From Cymbidium sinense (Eukaryota; Streptophyta; Magnoliopsida; Asparagales; Orchidaceae), in the NCBI GenBank assembly GCA_021442155.1, contig CM038222.1:17329908-17393907 (forward strand): 64,000 bases of DNA, written 5' to 3'. Shown one piece after another: positions 37,149 through 46,511 of the stretch. The notes under the pieces were generated by a model that worked only from the letters and a program-made list of their open reading frames with translations, had not been told where the DNA came from and did not search any database. Positions within the stretch are counted from its first letter, which is position 1; each line of letters begins with the position of its first letter. The position numbers and the translations under genes were made by a program.

Positions 37149-38190
37149 TATGATTCATCTCCTCCTGAGCAGTGAGAGATGGATGTCGTCCATTGATCGT
37201 TGCTCGATTCGAGCTCACTCGAGCTCAGATGGAGCCCAAACTCAACCCACACCTTCGAAAGAACACAAGCAAGAAATCCAACGGCTAGGATCTAATGGGA
37301 TTACAATTCTCTTCTCAAAGGATCAAGCATTTTTTAACTTAGGATCGATTTTGAACAATACTTCATTGGAGGCTATCACCGATGCTTCTAATAGAGGAGG
37401 TAGCTTCATCTAGTAGAGATGAAGCCATGTTAAAAGTATTAAGGCTTGATTTGAAGTGGATGTCTTGGTTGATCAAGCTACCCTTCAATGGAAATCAACT
37501 TTGATCGAAGTCCCCCTTCCCATGGTTTGGAGACTTGGGAAACAACTTGGGTGAGCTCGACTAGGTCCCTTGATTGTGCTGACAAAGTGAATTTGAATTT
37601 GATGGAGAATTGAGTGAGTTGGAAAATCCCTTCACCTCCCCTATTTCAATTTTGAAGAAAACCGAGAAGGAGAAATTCAAGATGCTTGAAAATGGCTTTG
37701 GGAAGTTTGGAGGAGCTTGATTTTGATCCCTAGATCTTAATCGAATGAATGTGTCTCATTTGAGTTAAAATAAGGGGGAGTACATCTCCCACTACTTGGA
37801 TCAGATGGTCGAGGCTAGCTTTACCATTTTTGATCAATTGCTCTAATTGACTAGTTTATTTTGGCAGTTAGGAACTCCATGTAGTTCATTGTAGGTAGAG
37901 GAGTGGAGGAGAGGGAGTTCTCATGTGCTAGGTGAGTGTTTAGAGTGATCCTTGTGTCCAATTTGCATTGGAGGGGTAGTTTGTCTTTGGGTTAGGTCAT
38001 GGCTGACCAAGGTGATTAGGACATGTTCACCACCTCCCTTGGTGTCCAAGTGGACCACTAGGAAAATGTCAAGTTGCCATGAGAAAGAATTGGCCAAATT
38101 CTAAGTGAATTTGGCCATAGGATACCCTTTGACCTAGGGGTAAAATAGACATTTAGCCTTGATTTTAATTTGGATAGATTTAAGATGATT
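37149..38190. other. Unique segment of the 13.9-kb element, no gene recognised
   Basis: About 1 kb of more balanced base composition than its surroundings. A 103-residue plus-strand open frame (37102-37413) crosses the repeat boundary and resembles nothing I know. The second half (from about 37480) is matched in inverted orientation by about 57200-57790, including CAACTTTGATC.AAGTCCC. That inverted match shows it belongs to the mobile element. Confidence 0.5.
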
Positions 38191-41100
38191 GAAAAATGGG
38201 TTGGGCCAGATTTCAAATGATTTGGGGTTCATTTGGTTTGAATTGCTTCAATTTGACCAATTTAGGTCAAGTTGGGTCAATTTGGGTTAGGTTGACCAAT
38301 TGGTTAAATTGGGTCAAACCATGGGTTAGGTCAAGTTCAAATGATCATTTGGAGCCTATGGGCATCATTGGTTTTGTTCAATTTGATTTATATTTGATTT
38401 TGGTTCATTGAGGTTCTTTTAGGTCAAATGTGTCAAGTTGACCAATTTGACCCAATTGGGTTAGGTCATGGGTTGGTTTAGGTTTGGTTGATCATTTCAA
38501 ATATATTGGAAGATTTGGTTTCAATCAATTTTTGTTTCGCTTGATTTCAAGTTGATTTGACCTTTTAGGCCAAGTTTGGTTCATGGTCAATTGGGCTAAG
38601 TTGGGTCTAGTTTGCCAATTAAAGCTTTGGTCAAGTTCAACAAGTGATTTAGAATGAATTTGACCCATTGGTTGCAATCAATTTGGCTTAGATCAAGATT
38701 TGACCCATTTTGACTATTTTGTTCAACTTGGGTCAACTTAGGTCAAGTGGCCGATTGGGCTTGGTTTGGCTCAGTTGATGGCTTGGTCAAGTTCAATCGT
38801 TGGTTATGAATTGGTTTAGATCAATCGTTTCAATTAATTTATCATAGGATGGATTTTGGCAAATTTAGGTTTCATTTGAGTTAAATGTTGACTTAGTCAA
38901 AGGCTAGGTTTGACCCAATTTGGGTGATTGATCCTCCTAGGATGATTGTTGCTCACAATGTGAGGCTTAGATGGGCTTAGTTCAATCCAATTTGGGTTGG
39001 AAAATTTTTTTCTCAAAAAGGTTCTTTAGGTCACTTTGGGTCAAGTGTGTCTAAGTGGGTCAATTTACTTGATCAAGGTTTGTTCAAGTTTGGTTGAACT
39101 CAACTATGGACTTATGATTGAAATGTAAATCTGATTGCAACTGATTTGGAGTCAAATGGGTTTTGATTCATTTGATAATTTCAAGTTCAAAAGATGAACA
39201 ATGGATGATTGACATTTATATTTATATTTAGGCATGTTATTGATGAAATGATTGTTTGAAGAGGAAATCTAAAGGTTTGGATTGAGTTGAGAATGATCTC
39301 ATAAGTTCAACAATTTGGCTTGAAAGATGTATGTTAGATTTAGGTTTGGAATTTGAGTTTTGAATTTAGTTTTAGTTATTTGAATTTATATTTTCATTTT
39401 TATTTATGAATATAAATGAGAATATAAATGGGCTATGAGAAAATCTTTTGAATTTGAAGTGATTTGGATTTGATTTGAGCTAAGTCCATAAGATAAAATC
39501 AAACGGGCTTAGGAAGGATTTTGGATTTGATGTTCAATCAGGCTTTCAATCATTTGGAATTGATTCATGATTTAAGTTCTGGAGTTGATTTGAATTTGAA
39601 TTTGATCTAAATTTGAACTTGATTTGAAATTGAAGTTTGACTTGAAAGAAGGAAGTAAGGATTTGATTCAAGCTATAGGGTAGGCATGTTTTCCTAATAC
39701 CCTCTAAGTCATGATCTATTCTTATGGCTAACTCTTCTAAGTCTCTAGGTTAGGTTTAAGTGTTCACCTAATCATTAGAAGTGTATTATGACTAAGGTAC
39801 TCTTAGTGACTAGAGGAGTCCCATGATCTACCCTAGTGGAGTGTTTGGAGTTTGTTTGGTTTGATTTGGCTTGAGTTGATCTATTTAGGATAAATTGTGT
39901 TAGGTTGGGTCAAGTTGACCAATTAGTCAAATTAGGTCAAACCAAGGGTTGGGTCAAGTTCACATGACCAATTGGAGTGTATTGGTGTCATTAGTTTGAT
40001 TCAATTTACTTTGAATTTGGTTATGGCTCATTTAGATTCATATAGGTCAAATGGGTCAAGTTGACCAATTTGACCAATTTGACCAAATTGGGTTAGGTTA
40101 GGTGTTGAGTCAAGTTCAATTGGCTAATTTAAAATGATTGTAGGTTTTGGTTTGGTTTAATTTGAAATTAATTTGGATTTTGGCTAATTTGACCCTTTTG
40201 GTCAATTTTGGCTAGGTTAGGTCAAGTTGACCAATTGGTCAACTTGGGCTCTATGGCTTTGGTCAAGTTCAATAAGTGATTTGGAATGGACTTGAGCCAT
40301 TAGTTGCAATCAATTTGGATCAAATCATGATTTGACCCATTTTGACTTTTATGCCAATTTGGGTCAACTTGGGTCAAATAATTAGACTTTGGCTCAAGTA
40401 AAGGATTGGTCATGTTCAATCATTGATTATGAGTGAGTTTGAATCAATGGTTTTAATCAATTTGACATATGGTGGATTTTGGCTAGTTTGGGTTTCATTT
40501 GGGCAAAGTGTTGACTTGGTCAAAGGCTAAGTTTGGCTTGGTTTGACCCAATTTAAGATAATTGATTAACCTAGGATGACTGTTGATCATGTGGGTTTGG
40601 ATGGGCTTAGTTCAATCTAATTTGGTCTAATTTGGGTTGAATTAGAACTTGGCTCAAAAAAGGTCTTTTAGGCCACTTTAGGTCAAGTGAGCCTAAATGG
40701 GTTAATTAGCTTGATCATGGCTTGACTCAAGTTTAGTTGAACTCACACATGAGCCTACGATTGAAATATAAATCCAATTGCAAGTGGCTTTAGAGCCAAA
40801 TGGGTTTTTGTTCATATGATAATTTTAAGTCAAAAGGGCTAACTTGTGTTTGATTTAGGTTAGCTTGGATTTGGCTTGATGATTGTAGTTTAAGTTTATA
40901 TTTGGGTCAATGATTGTAGGAATGATTGAATCATGAAGAAATTCATGGATTTCGAATTGGTTTGGGTATCATTTAGGAAAGTTCAAAAATTTGACTAAAA
41001 AAAGAAAATTGGGAATTTGATTTGATTTGGGTTTCAGTCATTTGGAGTTTGGAAATTGATTTATGATTTGGAATTTGATTTGAGATTGAATTTGATAATT

Positions 41101-41470
41101 AAGAAAATCAATTGAATTGGGATTGATTTGAATTTGGTTAAGGCTAAATCCATATGATAAAATCAAAGGGCTTAGGAAGGGATTTTGGAATTTGAATTTG
41201 ATCATGGGTTTCAATCATTTGGAGTTTGGAATTGATTTGGAATTTGGATTTGAATTTGAGGTTTGGTTTGAAAGAAGGAAGCAAGGATTTGGTTCGATGC
41301 TATAGGGTAGGTGAGCCTTCCTAAATCCTTAAGGTACAACCTATCCCTAAGGCCAACTCTTCTAAGTCTCTAGGGTTAGGTTAAGTGTTCACATAATCAC
41401 TAGATGTGTCTTAAGACTAAGGAACTCTTAATGTCTATAAGAATCCTAGATTTATGATAAGGAAGTTGAG
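38191..41470. repeat. Two tandem copies of a 1.6-kb GGTCAA-rich segment
   Basis: Copy 1 (about 38191-39830) and copy 2 (about 39840-41470) share the same order. Dense GTCAAGTTGACCAATTTG variants come first, then AAATCCAATTGCAA-type sequence, then TTTGAATTTGATTTG runs, then a TCTTCTAAGTCTCTAGG block (39739 and 41357). Variants of TTGGGTCAA occur dozens of times, giving a low-complexity texture. An inverted relative lies at 55248-57200. No protein is recognised. Confidence 0.8.
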
Positions 41471-41496
41471 AGCTCACTCCAAAAGTCAGGTCAACA

Positions 41497-41501
41497 AAGA
41501 G
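41497..41501. repeat. Target-site duplication, right (AAGAG)
   Basis: Exact partner of 27549-27553. It continues into ATTTAATTTGAAATGGAATT, the same sequence that follows AAGAG in copies A and C. Confidence 0.85.
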
Positions 41502-41503
41502 AT

Positions 41504-42480
41504 TTAATTTGAAATGGAATTTTCATTATTGATAATTACTTTTAACCATGATTTATAATATTTCTTTAAGTAGAGCGCGCTGATTGGAAGCACTGGGCAC
41601 AATCCCTTATGATTAATAAGCTGATAAGATCCTCCTTGGTAGGCCTTCTCTATGGCAAAAGGGTCTTCCCAAGTGGGTTCAAACATGCTTCCCATTTTAT
41701 GACGAGCAATAATCTGTCTCATTAGAACTAAAATAAGCTCTCCTACTTGAAAAGCTCTAAGATGGACCAACTTGTTGTGGGTTTGAATCATTTTAGCTTT
41801 ATACAACTTAAGGTTTTGACATGCTTGCAGGCATCTCTCCTTCAAACGTTAGAGCTCTTTTAACCACAACTTGGTGTTCTATTGTGTTGTGATCTTGCTA
41901 CCCATAACTATCCTTAGTGATGGGAGTTGGACTTCTAATGGTAGAACGACTTCGGACCCATACACTAAGGAGAAAGGAGTAGACTGAGTTGGAGTTCTGT
42001 ATGTGGTGTGGTAGGCCCAAAAGGCATCAACTAACTTCTCATGCTACTATCGCTTGTTGTTGTCGAGTGTCTTCTTTAGTATTTGGATAAGAGTTTTGTT
42101 GAAGGTTTCTGCTAAGTCATTTTCCCTCGGGTGGTTGATGGTAGAATATCTCTAATCTATGTTGTATCTCAAGGAAAAGTTGTTGATCTCGGTGCTCTTG
42201 AATGCAGTAACATTATTAGATATAATTCATCAAGGCACTCCAAACCTATATATGATATGGTTCCTGAAAAACTAGAGCACATGCTAAGCTGTGACCACTC
42301 TGAGCAAAATCGTCTTCTCCCATTTGGAAAAGTTGTTAGTAGCAGCTAAGATGATATGATGACCCTTGAAAGAAGGCACCGTGTATTTGACATTGGTGGC
42401 ATTGCCAAGCCATATCCATGCAATCTTTGATCATCGATGGCAGTAGTATCTTAGTATTCCATCTCCGGACCTGATTGGTT
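41504..42480 (-). pseudogene. Tat-lineage integrase remnant, copy B
   Basis: A 113-residue minus-strand stretch (41504-41845) is the integrase C-terminal region, with GSMFEPTWEDPFAIEKAYQG and SYQLINHKGLCPVLP. The core toward 42480 is broken by stops. About 95 bases present in copy A (7030-7125) are deleted near 42375, removing the start of the core. It is not functional. It belongs to the same element copy as the ladder at 25631-27548, from which it is split by the 13.9-kb insertion. Confidence 0.85.
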
Positions 42481-42775
42481 GGCTCCACATAATCTTGTGT
42501 GTATGATCTTATGATCTTATCGTTTATTTAAAACAACATTATCCCATACGATCGAAGGTCGCGTGCAAGACACCATCCACAAGAGTGTAGGAAAGTGCTC
42601 TCTGCTTCATCTGATAGGCTTGGGACTTCTCATGAGGTAGTTTGCCTTTATTTAGATAATCCATGAATGGTTTCCTCCAATCTAGCTCCTCGTCCTTCTT
42701 GGTAATGGCAACCTCCTCTACAAGAGAGTACTTTTTGATGAGTTCAATATCAATAAGGGACAAGACTTACCTATT
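42481..42775 (-). pseudogene. Linker between second RNase H and integrase, copy B
   Basis: The minus-strand open stretch 42539-42763 reads ELDWRKPFMDYLNKGKLP, then a run ending LSYTLVDGVLHATFDR. This is the usual spacer after the second RNase H and before the integrase zinc-binding region in Tat-lineage polyproteins. It is open for 74 codons but is flanked by disrupted neighbours. Confidence 0.8.
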
Positions 42776-42779
42776 TTAG

Positions 42780-43225
42780 ACCTTTATTAATATGGACTCA
42801 TTCTCTAGACATGCCAAGTCCTTGGCATGCTTTGCTAAAGTATATGCTACGGTATTCTCTCCTTGAGGAATCTTATAAATGGTAACCTCTGAGATTTGGG
42901 TCAATAACTATATGGTGTACTTGTGCTAGTGATGAGGCTTGGGCTTTATAATCTTATAGGACCCAACGATTTGGTTGATAACTAATTGAGAAGCCCCAAA
43001 GATGTTGATGTTATGGATGCTTAGAGTAATAGCTAACTCCAGATCAATAATCAGAGCCTCATATTTGACTTCATTTTTGGTGCAAGGATTGGACAGATGA
43101 TATGAGAATCTCATCACATCATAGTCTAAAGTTAATAGAACTATTCATACCTCTACATTTCCTGGAAAAGTAAATTATGGTTCTTCTCCTCCTAGAAGGG
43201 AAGCCGCACCATCAAAGTACATCTC
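42780..43225 (-). pseudogene. Second RNase H remnant of the Tat element, copy B
   Basis: The minus strand encodes MYFDGAA at about 43205-43219, keeping the first acidic residue. The open stretch 42926-43117 follows, with VKYEALIIDLELAI and IFGASQLVINQIVGSYK. The catalytic D of GDSQ is replaced by A, so it would be inactive even without the stops. It lies between the RT-linked RNase H and integrase, as in copies A and C. Confidence 0.85.
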
Positions 43226-43289
43226 CCAATGGTGAATGCTAGTATCCCTTATGTTCATAATTTGTTCATCGGGGAGATCATCACTAAGC

Positions 43290-44040
43290 AGAGAGTCAGC
43301 ATGAAGTGGGTGTGGTGCTAAGAAATCTGTTAGCGCTTATCCTTTCACCGCATGAATAGGTATGAAGATAATGTTAAACTACGAGAAGATCATGGACTGT
43401 CATGCCAACCATCTAGATAGTGTCGAAAATGTTATAATATACTATAGTGGATTGATCCCAGAGATTAAGTTCACCCTTATGAGGAAGCATGCAGTGATGT
43501 AGCTTTTGGTATGTGAAAATTAAAGCTAGGCAATGCTTCTCAATGGGTTGATAATTAGCCTTAGCAGGGATTAGATGATGTCTAAGGTAGTAGAGTGCAT
43601 TTTCCTTCCCTTTATCATTAGATTGGGGCACCAAAGTACCAAGGGAGCCATCTAACACAACAATGTAAAGTATGACCAGCTTGTCTGGGATAGGGGCTAT
43701 TAGAATCGGTGGCATCATCAGGTAATGCTTGATGTCTTCGAAGGCATGCTCACACTTGTCTTCCCACTTGAACTTGTCATCCTTTTTGACAACCACTGAG
43801 AATGGTTGACATCTTCCTGATAGGTTGGATATAAAGCATCTTAGATATGACAACTGCCCTTGGAATGATCTAAGTTGAGTTAAACTTGTAGTTGGTGTCA
43901 TTTCTAATATCGCCTTGATCATCTCCGGATCATTTTCGATTCCCTGGTGTCAGACAACAAAACCAAGGAATTTCTCTGAAGCTACTCCGAATGCACACTT
44001 CACGGGGTTCATTTTGAGGATAAATTGCCTTAACTATTTG
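43290..44040 (-). pseudogene. RT connection and RT-linked RNase H remnant, copy B
   Basis: A 169-residue minus-strand stretch (43413-43922) is the longest surviving retroelement frame in the window. It contains SLTQLRSFQGQLSYLRCFIS, SGRCQPFSVVVKKDDKFKW, LYIVVLDGSLGTLVPQ and ENALYYLRHHLIPAEANY-like sequence (AKANYQPIEKHCLALIF). The order is that of the RT thumb/connection followed by the RT-linked RNase H of Ty3/gypsy elements. Confidence 0.88.
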
Positions 44041-44590
44041 AAAACTACTCATAAGTCAAAGAGATAGTCTTCTTTTTTCTCTACTTTTGACCATAAGATC
44101 ATTGACATAGCACTCAACTTGATCATGAATGAGTTCATCAAAGATTTGAGTCATAGCTCACTGGTATGTTGCACCAATATTTTTAAGGTTGAAAGGCATA
44201 ACCTTATAGCAGTAGACTTCAATTAGGGTTCTAAAAGTAGTGTTTATTTCATCTTCAGGGGTCATCTTTATTTGGTTATATCCAGATGAGCCATCCATGA
44301 AAGAGAAGACTGCACGAGATGAGGCAATGTGCACCATCAGCTCCGGGATTGGTAGTGGAAATTCATCTTTTGCACATGCATTATTTAAATCCCTAAAATC
44401 AATGCATATGTGAATTTGGCCATTCATTTTCTTAACTAGGATGATGCTGGCTAACCAAGTAGGGTATTTTTGTTCCTGGATGAAGCTAGCATCGATCAAT
44501 TTCTTGACTTCATAAATGACCTGTTGTTCTATGTCTAATCACATGCGTCTATGAGCTTACTTGATAAGGTTAGTAGTAGGCTCTATTACT
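44041..44590 (-). pseudogene. Reverse transcriptase remnant, copy B (active-site change)
   Basis: The minus-strand stretch 44158-44499 carries typical Ty3/gypsy RT blocks: WLASIILVKKMNGQIHICID, FRDLNNACAKDEFPLPIPEL and FSFMDGSSGYNQIKM, the last holding the first catalytic D. The YVDD box expected at 44099-44110 reads YVND, so one catalytic aspartate is lost, whereas copies A and C still encode YVDD. The reading frame is broken around it. Confidence 0.88.
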
Positions 44591-45420
44591 AGTTTATGGA
44601 CCCTACATAAGGAGCTATTCCAGGAATCTCTTCATAACTCCATGCAAAGTAGTCCTTAAACTCAGTCAATATCCTAACTAAGTCATTGGTTTCAATTTCA
44701 TTCAACAAAGATCTGATGTATGTCAAGCATGGATCTTCTTCAGTTCCTAAGTTGATTTCCTTGAGCTTGTTGATTATTGACTTGATTTCTTATTTGAACT
44801 AAGGAGGTGCATCATTGACTTTAAAATCATTTGGATCATCTAAAATTTCTAAGCACAACTCCTCATAAGAGTTAATATGATTTGAAAAGAACTTATTAGA
44901 TTCCAAATGATTGGTGATGACTTAACAATAATCATCATCATCGACTAGACCCACTATATCGAATCCTAGTCCCTGTCTTGATTTAGAGCTTTTGCATTCA
45001 TTCTTTCATAGTAGTGTGACTTGTGCTTTGACCAAGTATGTGAGATTAACCCTTTCTTTACTAAATTATGAACAAAATGCAAGTACCAATCAAAAGGTAA
45101 TTATATTAAATCTTTATATGAATCATCCTCAAGTTTTACATCAACTTCTTGACTTGAGGATGATGCTCTCAAAAAGAATCTTTGAGTCTTCACACTTGTG
45201 GATGACTTAGGGGATTCCTTAACTACCAAACCCTCATCTTTTTGAGAGGAAAGCTGGGTTAGAGCTAAGGTTCCCAACTGATGCCTAACTGTTTGACAAA
45301 TAGACTTCGATATACTTATGGTTTTCTTTGGAGCTCGATCTTCATCGCTATCTAGCTCAAGTGTTACTTCCAATAGAATCTATTGCTAAGAAGAGTTGGC
45401 TAGTGTGCTAACCATATAAG
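44591..45420 (-). pseudogene. Protease-RT linker remnant, copy B
   Basis: Minus-strand pieces include the stretch 45101-45373, with SSSSQEVDVKLEDDSYKDLI. Its partner in copy C (54205-54393) has SSSSQEVDVELEDDSYKDLI, so it is a genuine protein region of the element. It lies between protease and RT and is acidic. I know no enzymatic role for it. Stops separate it from RT. Confidence 0.7.
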
Positions 45421-45760
45421 ACTCATCATATGAACTAGATTCTAAGTCTATATGGATAGCAAGTGTACTCCTGGTAGCGGGGACATATCTTTTATTGGGT
45501 GTCTAATAAGGAGGTTTTCCACCCCTAGGACTACTTTTGAACTAGCTTCTTCCTCTGCCTAATGGAGGTCAGGTCGTCCTACCCATATGTTCGAAGGGAG
45601 TAATAAATTATGGGTGGAATCTAATGTCATGCTCCACTTCCTCCTCCAAGTCTATTTTCTCTCCCATTTATTTTCTTTTTCATTTTGTCTTTTTTTCCTT
45701 TTTCTTCTTCTCTTTATTTTTCTTTTTCCTTTTCTTTTTTTTATTTTTAAACTTTGGACA
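45421..45760 (-). pseudogene. Basic linker remnant with oligopurine tract, copy B
   Basis: The + strand from about 45648 to 45757 is almost pure C/T, so the minus strand is a GAAAAAG-type purine tract. Read in the pol direction it would encode a lysine-rich stretch. The same tract is at about 54835-54950 in copy C. Two hydrophobic plus-strand open frames here are shadows of this tract. Confidence 0.6.
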
Positions 45761-46017
45761 AGTTCGGGAGAATAGACTTATTGATTTTGAGGGAGGTACT
45801 AAGGCGCATCTTCATATATGCAATTGAACTAAATGGCTTAAGATCTCCTTTGACACAGTAGATGATCCCACCTCTCACAAACTTCATACATTGATGTAGA
45901 GAGGATGTAACTATGCTGTTCTCATGTATCCATGGTCTCCCAAGAAAAGTGTTGAAAGATCTATCCGAGTCTATAATGCAAAACATGGCTTTGGTCTTCC
46001 AATCATCAATCTTCATG
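45761..46017 (-). pseudogene. Retroelement protease C-terminal remnant, copy B (truncated)
   Basis: The minus strand carries FLGRPWIHENSIVTSSLHQ and MKFVRGGIIYCVKGDLKPF, the C-terminal part of a retroviral-type aspartic protease as found in plant Ty3/gypsy elements. The catalytic DTG/DSG region would lie further to the right but is missing. Similarity to copy C stops at about 46017, where unrelated sequence begins. Gag is therefore absent from this copy. Confidence 0.8.
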
Positions 46018-46511
46018 GTTTTTCTATGGCAGGTAAATATGTTCACAATTTTGGTAATATGCTATGTGTTTCTAAGGATTAGAATCTTATTTTAATCCCT
46101 TACATGAAGATTGTACTGAAAATCTAGATTCTGCTTCTGTTGCTTCTTTTATGAATGAAGATAGGGAGGATACTCTTCATATTTTGTTGGAAGGTGAAAA
46201 TATTGATAATTATTGTATTAATAAACATGTTTATGCTCCTATTTCAATTTTGATTCTGAAATGCATAATATTTTAGTTTATCCTTTGTCTAATGTTGTGG
46301 AAGATTCTAAATGCTATTATTTAAAATTGATAGCTTTTGATGATCTCCATTCCTTTTATAACAATACTTATTCATTTTTGAAAGGAGTTTTTTTTGGAGA
46401 AAATGCATGGTTAAAAAATTATTTCTAAGAAGAAAAAGAAAAAATAGTGTTCAGATTTATGCCCCTCGTCACTTGTCGAGGGTTACTCGTTCTAAAGCTT
46501 CTTGGAAATAA
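46018..46511 (+). pseudogene. Unrecognised plus-strand coding remnant (frameshifted)
   Basis: The plus strand shows codon-like sequence in three consecutive frames. From about 46030 it reads MAGKYVHNFGNMLCVSKD then a stop. Next comes ENLDSASVASFMNEDRED and onward to HVYAPIS, then after a one-base shift NFDSEMHNILVYPLSNVVED and onward to FFGENAWLKNYF. A basic end with YAPRHLSRVTRSKASWK and a TAA follows near 46510. The residue mix is protein-like, unlike the flanks. I do not recognise the family. It begins where retroelement similarity ends and is a separate insertion or captured fragment. Confidence 0.45.

Larger units (their letters stand above)
27554..41496. mobile_element. 13.9-kb non-coding TG...CA insertion (LTR-element derivative)
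   Basis: The element starts TGTAGTGTTTATTTTTGAAG and ends AAAGTCAGGTCAACA, with the AAGAG duplication on both sides. It lies exactly between the ladder and the integrase end of pol copy B, which are contiguous in copies A and C. No retroviral-type protein is recognisable in it. Inside are two direct copies of a 4.6-5.0-kb segment, a short unique part, and two copies of a 1.6-kb GGTCAA-rich segment. The left end is not repeated at the right end, so it is not a standard element with an LTR pair. It may be a very long solo LTR with internal duplications, or a non-autonomous (LARD-like) element that lost one end. Confidence 0.75.

Noticed and set aside
37102..37413. A 103-residue plus-strand open frame as a possible gene
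   Set aside because: It crosses the end of a repeat copy, is not open in the homologous copy, and resembles no known protein.
42131..42349. Plus-strand open frame over integrase of copy B
   Set aside because: It is a shadow of the minus-strand integrase remnant. The minus strand carries the conserved motifs.
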